Shown: positions 1 to 7,149, counted from the first letter of the stretch. The stretch is 9,696 nt of DNA from Clostridia bacterium (GCA_900768005.1 CAAGBE010000062.1:1-9696), one strand, 5' to 3'. Notes: generated by a model not told the origin, from the sequence alone. Numbers and translations are program-made.

Positions 1-16
1 TGTGCTCTTCCGATCT
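1..16. other. Illumina TruSeq Read 2 adapter remnant (artefact)
   Basis: The first 16 bases, TGTGCTCTTCCGATCT, are identical to the 3' end of the Illumina TruSeq Read 2 (index-side) adapter. The TG just before GCTCTTCCGATCT distinguishes it from the Read 1 adapter, which has AC at that point. This is untrimmed library sequence at a contig end, not genomic DNA. Any promoter or ribosome binding site for the first gene is therefore missing. Confidence 0.95.
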
Positions 17-18
17 TT

Positions 19-678
19 ATGAACACTATATTTACAAAGATATTTGATGCCACACCTTTTGACAAAAAAGAAATACTTCGCTATGCAGGAGCAAAGGAAG
101 ATACTCCCGAAATATCGAAGCTTATTGAAAGCTGTATTGAGGAAGCAAAAAGTAATCTTTCCTACAAGGTATGCTACGGACATTTTCCCGTATCTGTAAA
201 AGGAAATATGGTTGACCTTTCCTTTATAGAAACCGAAAGTGCTGGTCTTGCAAAAAATCTTGTGCGTTGCAGAAGCATTGTACTGTTTGGTGCAACGGTG
301 GGGATTGAACTTGACAGGCTTATTTCCCGTTACGGAAAAATTTCTCCCTTGAGGGCACTTATATTTCAGGCGATCGGTGCTGAAAGGATAGAAAGTTTAT
401 GCGACGAGTTTACAAGGTTTATACAAAAGGAATATGGAGCTACTGTCCCCCGTTTCAGTCCGGGATACGGTGACTTCAGATTGGAAGTGCAGAAGGACTT
501 TTTCAGGGTTTTGGAGCCGAGTAAGAGGATAGGTCTTACCCTCAATGAAAGTATGCTGATGACACCGACAAAATCTGTCACGGCAATTATCGGCATAACT
601 GATGAAGCTTGCGAAGAACAAAAGCACAATTGCAATAATTGTAACAAAACTGACTGTATGTACAGGAGAACATTATGA
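19..678 (+). CDS. Methionine synthase reactivation-domain protein (stand-alone MetH activation domain)
   Basis: This 219-residue protein resembles the C-terminal AdoMet-binding reactivation domain of cobalamin-dependent methionine synthase. In E. coli MetH that domain binds S-adenosylmethionine and supports reductive methylation of oxidised cob(II)alamin. The diagnostic stretch is RFSPGY at residues 145-150, followed by IGLTLNESMLMTPTKSVT at 171-188; these match the family's R-x-[SA]-P-G-Y and LTES-x-x-M-x-P-x-x-SV signatures. The N-terminal half (FDKKEILRYAG, near 14-24) resembles other stand-alone homologues from Clostridia. The C terminus ends in a Cys cluster, C205-x2-C208-x4-C213, which E. 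coli MetH lacks. The stop overlaps the metH start by 4 bases (ATGA), indicating translational coupling. The start at 19 lies 2 bases after adapter sequence, so a further upstream start cannot be excluded. No redox partner is visible. Confidence 0.87.
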   Translation: MNTIFTKIFDATPFDKKEILRYAGAKEDTPEISKLIESCIEEAKSNLSYKVCYGHFPVSVKGNMVDLSFIETESAGLAKNLVRCRSIVLFGATVGIELDRLISRYGKISPLRALIFQAIGAERIESLCDEFTRFIQKEYGATVPRFSPGYGDFRLEVQKDFFRVLEPSKRIGLTLNESMLMTPTKSVTAIIGITDEACEEQKHNCNNCNKTDCMYRRTL

Positions 679-3068
679 ACATAAAAGATTATATAAAGGA
701 CAATTTTCTATATCTTGACGGAGGAATGGGAACACTTCTGCAGAAAGAAGGACTTCTCCCAGGGGAAATGCCCGAAAGATGGAATATTACTCACCCCGAA
801 ATAATTACTAAAATTCACCGTGATTATTTTGATGCAGGAAGCAATATAGTTAACACCAACACATTCGGTGCAAATTTGCTTAAGTTTTCCCCTGCTGAGC
901 TTGAAGAGATTATAAAAGCGGCAGTTGAAAACGCAAAAAAAGCAATGGAGGAATCCATCTCTCCTCAACCTAAATGGGTTGCTCTTGATATTGGTCCAAG
1001 CGGAAGAATTCTTGCACCATACGGTGATTTTAAATTTGAAGATGCGGTATCTATGTTTGCAGAAACCGTCAAGCTTGGTGTAAAATACGGTGCTCAGCTT
1101 GTGGTTATTGAAACAATGAACGACAGCTACGAAACCAAGGCGGCACTTCTTGCAGTTAAGGAAAACTGTAACCTACCTGTATTTGTTTCAAACGCATACG
1201 GTGAAGACGGCAAGCTGATGACAGGTGCTACCCCCTCTGCAATGGTTGCGCTACTTGAGGGTATGGGTGCAGATGCAATTGGTGTAAACTGTTCCCTCGG
1301 TCCAAAAGCACTTATGAAAGTGTGTGAGGAATACCTTGAAAAGGCATCTGTTCCCGTTATATTAAAGCCCAATGCAGGGCTTCCCAAGTCAATAAACGGG
1401 CAGACAGTGTATGATGTTCTTCCCGAAGAATTTGCTGAGGATGTTGCATCTCTTATGAAAAAGGGAATCCGTATTGCAGGCGGCTGCTGCGGTACTACCC
1501 CCGAATATATTGCAGAGCTTGTGAAAAAATCGGGCGGACTTTCACCCCTGCCGATTGAAAAGAAAAACATCACTTGCGTATCATCATATACACATACTGT
1601 TGAGTTTAATGATGTGCCTGTCCTTATAGGTGAAAGAATCAATCCCACAGGCAAAAAAAGGTTTAAGGAAGCACTCAAAGCCCACGATATGGACTATATA
1701 CTGAATGAGGGACTTTCGCAGCAGGAAAAGGGTGTACATATACTTGACGTCAATGTGGGACTCCCCGAAATTGACGAAGCCCAAATGCTTGAAAAGTCCG
1801 TTTTCGAGCTGCAGGCAATTATAAACCTGCCGCTGCAGATTGACTCATCTGACTCAGTTGCAATGGAAAGAGCATTACGTATTTATAACGGTAAGGCTAT
1901 GATAAATTCCGTGAACGGCAAGAAAGAAAGTATGGACAGCGTTTTCCCGCTTGTAAAAAAATACGGCGGACTAGTAGTTGCCCTGACATTGGATGAAAAC
2001 GGTATTCCTGATACTGCAGAGGGACGCTTTAAGGTTGCTGAAAAAATACTCCTCGAAGCAGAAAAATACGGCATAGAGAAAAAGGATATTATATTTGACC
2101 CGTTGACGCTTACCATCAGTGCCGAGCCAAAAGCGGCAAGAGAAACGCTTAAAGCCGTTAATTTGATAAAAACCAAATTGGGCGTACACACTTCCCTCGG
2201 TGTATCCAATGTATCTTTCGGACTTCCTCACAGAGATACGATTAACAGCACGTTCTTTGCCCTTGCTATGAATAGCGGACTTTCTGCGGCAATAATGAAC
2301 CCTTATTCCGCTGAAATGATGAAAGCATACTACTCTTTCTGCGCTCTTTCAGGACTTGATGAAAACTGCAGAGAATATATTTCATTCTGTGATACCCTTA
2401 CAGAGGTGACTGCAATGGTTTCTTCCCCGAAGACTGTGGTTTTGGAAGATGGTACGGAGCTTAAGAAAGCAGTTATAAAGGGACTTCGTGACAAGGCGGC
2501 AGAAATCACAAAAGAACTACTTTCCACTACACCACCCCTCACTATCGTTCAGGAAGAGATTATTCCTGCACTTAATACGGTGGGGACAGGATTTGAAAAC
2601 AAGACGGTGTATCTTCCCCAACTTCTTATGAGTGCGGAGGCGGCAAAGGGTGCTTTTGAGGAAATAAAAAAAGCAATGCCCGTTTCCAATGCTTCTGGCA
2701 AGTGCAAAATTGTAATTGCAACTGTTAAAGGTGATATTCACGATATTGGAAAAAACATAGTTAAGCTTCTTCTCGAAAACTATGGTTTTGCGGTAACGGA
2801 TTTGGGAAAGGATGTTACCCCCGAGGAAATTGTTAAAAAGGCTAAGGAGCTTAACGCTCCACTTGTTGGACTCAGCGCACTTATGACAACTACTGTTCCT
2901 GCTATGGAGGAAACAATCAAGCTTCTTCGTAAAGAAGTTCCCTCCTGTAAGGTTGTGGTAGGCGGTGCTGTGCTGACTCAGGAATATGCCGACTCCATCG
3001 GTGCAGATAAATATGCAAAGGATGCCATGGAAACAGTACGGTACGCAGAAAAAATAAATCAGGAATAA
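675..3068 (+). CDS. metH: Cobalamin-dependent methionine synthase core (MetH lacking the activation domain)
   Basis: This cytoplasmic enzyme transfers a methyl group from 5-methyltetrahydrofolate through cobalamin to homocysteine, giving methionine. Domains in order: homocysteine methyltransferase (about 8-290) with zinc ligands C206 (GVNCSLGP) and C271/C272 (GGCCGTTPEY); pterin-binding domain (about 315-550) beginning IGERINPTGKKRF; four-helix cap (about 590-670); and Rossmann cobalamin-binding domain (about 675-795). The last carries the base-off D-x-H-x-x-G motif (D687, H689, G692), with H689 as the lower axial cobalt ligand, then S734-x-L736 and G763-G764. At 797 residues it lacks the roughly 330-residue activation domain of the 1227-residue E. 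coli enzyme. That domain is supplied by the preceding overlapping gene. An AGGAG at 664-668, inside that gene, serves the ATG at 675. All key residues are present. Confidence 0.97.
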   Translation: MNIKDYIKDNFLYLDGGMGTLLQKEGLLPGEMPERWNITHPEIITKIHRDYFDAGSNIVNTNTFGANLLKFSPAELEEIIKAAVENAKKAMEESISPQPKWVALDIGPSGRILAPYGDFKFEDAVSMFAETVKLGVKYGAQLVVIETMNDSYETKAALLAVKENCNLPVFVSNAYGEDGKLMTGATPSAMVALLEGMGADAIGVNCSLGPKALMKVCEEYLEKASVPVILKPNAGLPKSINGQTVYDVLPEEFAEDVASLMKKGIRIAGGCCGTTPEYIAELVKKSGGLSPLPIEKKNITCVSSYTHTVEFNDVPVLIGERINPTGKKRFKEALKAHDMDYILNEGLSQQEKGVHILDVNVGLPEIDEAQMLEKSVFELQAIINLPLQIDSSDSVAMERALRIYNGKAMINSVNGKKESMDSVFPLVKKYGGLVVALTLDENGIPDTAEGRFKVAEKILLEAEKYGIEKKDIIFDPLTLTISAEPKAARETLKAVNLIKTKLGVHTSLGVSNVSFGLPHRDTINSTFFALAMNSGLSAAIMNPYSAEMMKAYYSFCALSGLDENCREYISFCDTLTEVTAMVSSPKTVVLEDGTELKKAVIKGLRDKAAEITKELLSTTPPLTIVQEEIIPALNTVGTGFENKTVYLPQLLMSAEAAKGAFEEIKKAMPVSNASGKCKIVIATVKGDIHDIGKNIVKLLLENYGFAVTDLGKDVTPEEIVKKAKELNAPLVGLSALMTTTVPAMEETIKLLRKEVPSCKVVVGGAVLTQEYADSIGADKYAKDAMETVRYAEKINQE

Positions 3069-3108
3069 AAAGAATGAGTCCGGTATTGAACCGGACTCAT
3101 TCTTTTTT
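3067..3108. terminator. Bidirectional intrinsic terminator between metH and agcS
   Basis: A perfect 13-bp stem (AGAATGAGTCCGG at 3071-3083 and its complement at 3091-3103) closes a 7-base loop. It is flanked by A's at 3067-3070 and a six-T run at 3103-3108. Read on either strand it gives a GC-containing hairpin followed by U's. It starts at the metH stop codon and lies 12 bases past the stop of the convergent symporter gene, so it probably ends both transcripts. Confidence 0.93.
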
Positions 3109-3119
3109 ATTATGTAATT

Positions 3120-4652
3120 TTAAGATTGCTTATTCTGTGCTTCAAGAGCCTTTTCCTGTTCTTCCTGAACATCTTCAAAAGCTGAAATCATAGGCTTAAC
3201 ATCCTTTTTACCCTTGAGAACTCTGTCTATATAGTTATTTGTTATTTTGAGAACAAGACCTGAAAGTGCAATTACACCGATAAGGTTGGGCACCATCATA
3301 AGACCGTTGAAGGTATCAGATATATCCCACGCAAGAGAAGATGTAAGAAGTGAACCACACATAATTGTTACAAGATGGATAACTTTATAAGCCTTTACAG
3401 ACTTTGTACCGAAAAGGTATTCCCAAGCCTTTGTACCGTAGTGGTCCCATCCGAGAACTGTTGTGAATGCAAAGAGAAGAATTGCTATTGCAATGAATCT
3501 TTCACCCCAGATACCGAAAATGTTAGCAAAGGATTTTGCAACAAGTGTTGCATCGGAAAGACCTTCTGCAAGAGCACCTGTTTCGAGATTGATAAATCCT
3601 GATGTAAGTACAACGAGTGCTGTCATTGTACAAACAATCATTGTATCTGCAAATACTTCGAAAATACCCCAGAGGCCCTGACGAACAGGCTCTATAACAT
3701 TGGAGTTGGAGTGTACCATAACGGAAGAACCAAGACCTGCTTCGTTAGAGAATACGCCTCTCTTACAGCCCTGTGTAACAACTGTTTTGATAATTGTACC
3801 GCCTGCAGCACCAATTACGGCAGGAACAGTAAATGCGTATTTAAAGATAGCTGCAAAAGCTGCACCGATAAGCTTGTAGTTAATTCCTAAAATAATCAAG
3901 CTTCCTGCAACAAAAAGCACAACCATAAAAGGAACTACTTTCTCTGCAAAGCTTGCAATTCTCTTAAGACCGCCGAGAATGATAAGTGCTGCGATTATAA
4001 GAAGCACTACACCAACAATTACGTGATAGAGAGAAACTCCTTCATAAAGAACATTTGAAGAAAGTGTAGAAATATCAAACGCTGAAACAATGTTTACAAC
4101 GATTTTGTTAATCTGTCCCATAGCACCGATACCGAAAGATGCCAGAATTGCGAAAATTGAGAAAAGAACTGCAAGGATTTTACCGATGTGCTTGCAACCC
4201 TTCATCTTTCCAAGACCGTCCTGAAGATAGTACATAGCACCGCCGGACCATTCACCAACAGAATTCTTTCTTCTGTAATAAATACCGAGAACATTTTCAG
4301 AGTAGTTTGTCATCATACCAAGGAATGCTGCAACCCACATCCAGAAAACTGCGCCGGGTCCACCAAGTGTAATAGCTGTTGCAACACCTGCAATGTTACC
4401 TACACCGATTGTAGCTGCAAGTGCAGTACAGAGTGCCTGAAACTGAGAGATTGATTTACCCTTTACGTGACCGGATACATCCTTGTTAAAAAGGCTGCCG
4501 AGAGTTTCACGCATCCAGTGACCAATCTTTCTTACCTGAAAAACGCCGGTCAAAACTGTTGTAAGAAGACCTGCAAAAAGCAGAAGCCACATACCGTTAC
4601 CCCAGACAAAGCTGTTGATAACATCATTGAAATTTGCCAACTGATTCATCAT
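3120..4652 (-). CDS. Sodium:alanine/glycine symporter, AGCS family
   Basis: This 510-residue polytopic membrane protein belongs to the alanine-or-glycine:cation symporter family (AgcS/AlsT/DagA type), which imports alanine or glycine with Na+. Visible hallmarks are TIGVGNIAGVATAI at about 81-94 and the family signature GGPGAVFWMWVAAFLGM at 97-113. About ten or eleven hydrophobic segments follow, and the tail is hydrophilic and Glu/Gln/Lys-rich. Length is normal for the family. There are two consecutive ATGs; the first (4650-4652) is preferred because AGGAAG (complement of 4661-4666) lies 8 bases upstream of it. The glycine riboswitch in the leader supports glycine as a physiological substrate, although alanine transport is equally possible on sequence alone. 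The gene is monocistronic here, ending at the shared terminator. Confidence 0.95.
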   Translation of the reverse strand: MMNQLANFNDVINSFVWGNGMWLLLFAGLLTTVLTGVFQVRKIGHWMRETLGSLFNKDVSGHVKGKSISQFQALCTALAATIGVGNIAGVATAITLGGPGAVFWMWVAAFLGMMTNYSENVLGIYYRRKNSVGEWSGGAMYYLQDGLGKMKGCKHIGKILAVLFSIFAILASFGIGAMGQINKIVVNIVSAFDISTLSSNVLYEGVSLYHVIVGVVLLIIAALIILGGLKRIASFAEKVVPFMVVLFVAGSLIILGINYKLIGAAFAAIFKYAFTVPAVIGAAGGTIIKTVVTQGCKRGVFSNEAGLGSSVMVHSNSNVIEPVRQGLWGIFEVFADTMIVCTMTALVVLTSGFINLETGALAEGLSDATLVAKSFANIFGIWGERFIAIAILLFAFTTVLGWDHYGTKAWEYLFGTKSVKAYKVIHLVTIMCGSLLTSSLAWDISDTFNGLMMVPNLIGVIALSGLVLKITNNYIDRVLKGKKDVKPMISAFEDVQEEQEKALEAQNKQS

Positions 4653-4681
4653 TTAAAATACTTCCTTTCTATCGGTAAGCG

Positions 4682-4714
4682 AAAAAAGTGCGGAGTTTTA
4701 CAAAAACTCCGCAC
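4682..4714 (-). terminator. Riboswitch-controlled intrinsic terminator in the agcS leader
   Basis: On the minus strand, GTGCGGAGTTTT (complement of 4703-4714) pairs with AAAACTCCGCAC (complement of 4688-4699) in a perfect 12-bp stem with a 3-base loop, followed by six T's (complement of 4682-4687). It lies between the glycine aptamers and the symporter RBS, so it is the expression platform. Its 3' arm can also pair with CGGAGTTT at the end of aptamer 2 (complement of 4739-4746), which would be the antiterminator. Confidence 0.92.
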
Positions 4715-4741
4715 GTAAACAAAACTTCTAAGTTTCGTAAA

Positions 4742-4927
4742 CTCCGTCCTTTTGCCTGAGAGATTAGTTCCTGAATTAAGAGAACCTTGCACCTTCGGCA
4801 TCCTTTTGCTTCATAAATGAAGCGGACTTCTCCGGAGAGCTATCCGTCTGCAGTCCTTACTCAAACTGAGAACCTGAGAGTGTTACTCCTTCGGTAGGCA
4901 ACCGCCTTTTCCTGCATACTTCGCTTA
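4742..4927 (-). promoter_or_regulatory. Tandem glycine riboswitch
   Basis: Read on the minus strand, two glycine aptamers follow one another. Aptamer 1 (about 4848-4916) has CCGAAGGAG (core at 4888-4894) and CTCTCAGG (4873-4880), closed by P1 strands TGCAG (4912-4916) and CTGCA (about 4849-4853). Aptamer 2 (about 4742-4837) has GCCGAAGG (4792-4798), then CTCTCAGG-CAAAAGGAC (4745-4762), closed by CTCCG (4833-4837) with CGGAG (4742-4746). Variable stems are GCTTCA/TGAAGC (4808-4823) in aptamer 2 and CTCA/TGAG (4860-4870) in aptamer 1. Leader AGCGA (4921-4925) and linker GGATAGCT (4838-4845) could form the leader-linker kink-turn known for this class. The RNA senses glycine and controls the downstream symporter. 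Confidence 0.95.
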
Positions 4928-4950
4928 GCCTTTATTAAATTAATATTATC

Positions 4951-4979
4951 AGTATGCCATATTCCGACACATTTGTCAA
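4951..4979 (-). promoter_or_regulatory. Predicted housekeeping promoter of agcS
   Basis: On the minus strand there is TTGACA (4974-4979), a 17-base spacer, then CATACT (4951-4956) preceded by TGG, an extended -10 arrangement. The -35 is a perfect consensus; the -10 matches 4 of 6. Transcription would start near 4944, giving a leader of about 290 nt that contains the complete tandem glycine riboswitch and terminator. A TGATAAT a few bases further on is too far from the -35. Confidence 0.7.
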
Positions 4980-5006
4980 TATTTTTCCCAAACATTTTTA
5001 TTTTGA

Positions 5007-5035
5007 TTGACAACATAATTAAAACAAGATATAAT
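5007..5035 (+). promoter_or_regulatory. Consensus sigma-A-type promoter of lysK
   Basis: TTGACA (5007-5012) and TATAAT (5030-5035) are both perfect consensus hexamers with the ideal 17-base spacing. The predicted start near 5042 gives a 5' UTR of about 39 nt with no room for a large leader structure. The strength fits a constitutively needed aminoacyl-tRNA synthetase. Confidence 0.88.
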
Positions 5036-5080
5036 ATTGTAGTTAAAATGCGTAATTTAATGATTAAAGGATGATGAACA

Positions 5081-7099
5081 ATGCATTGGTCAGAAGAAAT
5101 TGCAAACAGAATTATTGAAAGGGACCCCAACAAAGAGGAATATGTCTGTGCTGCAGGTATAAGTACCTCCGGTTCTATTCATATCGGAAATTTCCGTGAT
5201 ATAGCAACAAGCTATTTTGTTGTACGCGCCCTCCGTAAAATGGGCAAAAAAGCTCGCCTCCTCTTCTCCTGGGACGAGTTTGACAGACTCAGAAAGGTTC
5301 CCGTAAACGTTCAGAAGGTGCGTGACGATTTTGAGCAGCATATCGGCAAGCCCTACGCTGATGTTGAGAATCCTTTCTCCGATTCTCCCGAAATAAAGAC
5401 ATATGCCGAGTATTTTGAGAAAGAATTCGAACGCTCTATTGTAAAATTCGGCATAGATATGGATTACCGCCATCAGGCAGAAATGTACAGAAGCGGTAAG
5501 TATGTTGAGCATATTCTTCACGCACTCCGTAAGCGCGGTGAAATCTTCGACATTCTTGACTCTCACCGTACACAGCAGGCACAGGAGGGTGAAAGAGAAG
5601 CTTACTATCCCGTAAGTATCTACTGCCCCGTCTGCGGTAAGGACACTACAAAGATTAACTCTCTTTCCGATGACTCTACTGTTGCAGAATACTCCTGTGA
5701 ATGCGGTCACAGCGGACAGTTTGACTTTACGAAGGATTTCAACTGCAAGCTTGCGTGGAAGATTGACTGGCCTATGCGCTGGATGTATGAGGGTGTAGAC
5801 TTTGAGCCGGGCGGAAAGGACCACGCAGCAAGACACGGCAGCTACGATACAAGTAAGGATATTGCAAAAGAAATTTTTGGTTACGAGCCTCCCCTGTTCC
5901 AGGGCTACGAATTTATTGGTATCAAGGGCACAACGGGTAAGATGTCAGGCTCTTCCGGACTTAACCTTACTCCCGAAACACTTCTTAACCTTTATCAGCC
6001 TGAAGTAATTTTGTGGCTTTATTCCAAGACAGAGCCTTTAAAGGCATTTGATTTCTGCTTCGATGATGGTATTCTCCGTCAGTATTTTGAATTTGACAAG
6101 ATGCAGACAGCGTGGGAAGACGGCAGTGCAGACGAGCATACTAGGGAAATTATGTACAACACAACCGTTGAGGGCAGAAAGCCCACAACAGTTCCTATGG
6201 GACTTTTGGTACAGCTTGGCTCCGTTGTTAATTTCAATGTTCCTATGCTTGAGGTAGTATTTGAAAAGATTGGCACTCCCTACAAGTTTGCTGATTTCGA
6301 GGACAGACTCCAGAGAGCAAAATACTGGCTTGAACAGTGTTCTCCCGAAAATGTGAACAAGCTCCGTGAATACCGTAACTGGGAGCTTTACCTGAGCTTT
6401 ACAGAGGAAGAAAAGAAAGAAATTGAGCTTTTGGTTGATTTCTTAAAGACAGACGGTTATTCTCTTGATGACCTTAACAGTGAGCTTTACGCTATTCCCA
6501 AAAAGATATTCGGCGAAGATATGGACCCGAAGGAGCTTAAGGGGATTCAGGGACAATTCTTCAAGAATGTATACAAGCTTATCATTGATAAGGAACGCGG
6601 ACCTAGACTTTACCTCTTCCTCTTTGCAGTTGATAAGGAAAGCTACCTCAGTCTTCTCGATTTCTCCACTCCTATGACAGAGATTGAGAAGAATCCTCCT
6701 AAGGAAGAAGAACCTGAGGAGGTTATAGAGGAAAAGGTTTACGGTGACCCCGACCCTGTACAGCCCATCAAGGAAGAAATCGACATTGATATGTTCTCCA
6801 AGATTGACCTTCGTGTATGTAAAATCGTAAAGGTTAACGATATCCGTAAATCCAACAACTGTCTTAAGCTTACACTTTTTGACGGACTCGATGAAAGAGT
6901 AATCGTTTCCAGCATCAAGCACGATTACAAACCCGAAGAACTTGTTGGAAAGAAAATTATTGTTGTTGCAAATCTTGCGAGCGCACGCTTCTCAGGTGTT
7001 ACAAGCAACGGAATGCTTCTTGCAGGCACAAACAATGCCTGCGGTTGCAAGGTTATCTTCGTAGATGATTCCATTCCCGAGGGTACACCAATTTGCTAA
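5081..7099 (+). CDS. lysK: Class I lysyl-tRNA synthetase with C-terminal Trbp111/EMAPII-like tRNA-binding domain
   Basis: This enzyme charges tRNA-Lys with lysine in the cytoplasm. It is the class I (archaeal-type) LysRS, unrelated in fold to the class II LysS of most bacteria. Evidence: N-terminal HWSEEIANRI; the HIGH-type motif H34-I-G-N37 in TSGSIHIGNFRD; SWDEFDRLRKVP near 63-74; the KMSKS-type loop K287-M-S-G-S291; and a probable zinc knuckle C182-x2-C185 with C206-x-C208. After the anticodon-binding helical region comes an acidic, proline-containing linker (about 533-566). An OB-fold tRNA-binding domain follows at about 567-672 (IDIDMFSKIDLRVCKIV, then GVTSNGMLLAG), like the one ending bacterial MetRS. 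Archaeal LysK is usually near 500-530 residues; the extra length is this domain. The start is supported by AAGGA (5067-5071), 9 bases upstream. The catalytic body rules out MetRS. Confidence 0.93.
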   Translation: MHWSEEIANRIIERDPNKEEYVCAAGISTSGSIHIGNFRDIATSYFVVRALRKMGKKARLLFSWDEFDRLRKVPVNVQKVRDDFEQHIGKPYADVENPFSDSPEIKTYAEYFEKEFERSIVKFGIDMDYRHQAEMYRSGKYVEHILHALRKRGEIFDILDSHRTQQAQEGEREAYYPVSIYCPVCGKDTTKINSLSDDSTVAEYSCECGHSGQFDFTKDFNCKLAWKIDWPMRWMYEGVDFEPGGKDHAARHGSYDTSKDIAKEIFGYEPPLFQGYEFIGIKGTTGKMSGSSGLNLTPETLLNLYQPEVILWLYSKTEPLKAFDFCFDDGILRQYFEFDKMQTAWEDGSADEHTREIMYNTTVEGRKPTTVPMGLLVQLGSVVNFNVPMLEVVFEKIGTPYKFADFEDRLQRAKYWLEQCSPENVNKLREYRNWELYLSFTEEEKKEIELLVDFLKTDGYSLDDLNSELYAIPKKIFGEDMDPKELKGIQGQFFKNVYKLIIDKERGPRLYLFLFAVDKESYLSLLDFSTPMTEIEKNPPKEEEPEEVIEEKVYGDPDPVQPIKEEIDIDMFSKIDLRVCKIVKVNDIRKSNNCLKLTLFDGLDERVIVSSIKHDYKPEELVGKKIIVVANLASARFSGVTSNGMLLAGTNNACGCKVIFVDDSIPEGTPIC

Positions 7100-7111
7100 A
7101 TTAAGCAGTAC

Positions 7112-7149
7112 AAAACACGACTTCAAAAAATTTTGAAGTCGTGTTTTTT
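7112..7149 (+). terminator. Intrinsic terminator after lysK
   Basis: AAAACACGACTTCAAAA (7112-7128) is perfectly complementary to 7131-7147, and the T run continues to 7149. The apical A-T pairs probably open, leaving a GC-bearing stem of about 13 bp that ends in U's. It lies 12 bases after the lysK stop and isolates lysK from the germination operon. Confidence 0.92.

Noticed and set aside
19..678. S-box, cobalamin or other riboswitch upstream of the methionine synthase operon
   Set aside because: Only adapter sequence and 2 bases precede the first ATG, so no leader is available to judge.
1127..1678. 183-residue open frame on the minus strand inside metH
   Set aside because: It is antisense to the conserved homocysteine and pterin domains of MetH; no family features.
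4861..5133. 90-residue open frame on the minus strand over the riboswitch and promoters
   Set aside because: It overlaps aptamer 1, both divergent promoters and the start of lysK, all better supported than a coding function.
5090..5836. 248-residue open frame on the minus strand inside lysK
   Set aside because: It lies wholly opposite a strongly supported class I LysRS, has no recognisable family and no credible RBS. It is explained by the codon usage of the coding strand.
6779..7099. Separate tRNA-binding protein or MetRS fragment
   Set aside because: The domain is in frame with the LysRS body with no stop, no internal RBS-start pair and an intact linker. It is a fused domain, not a separate gene or a misassembled metG.
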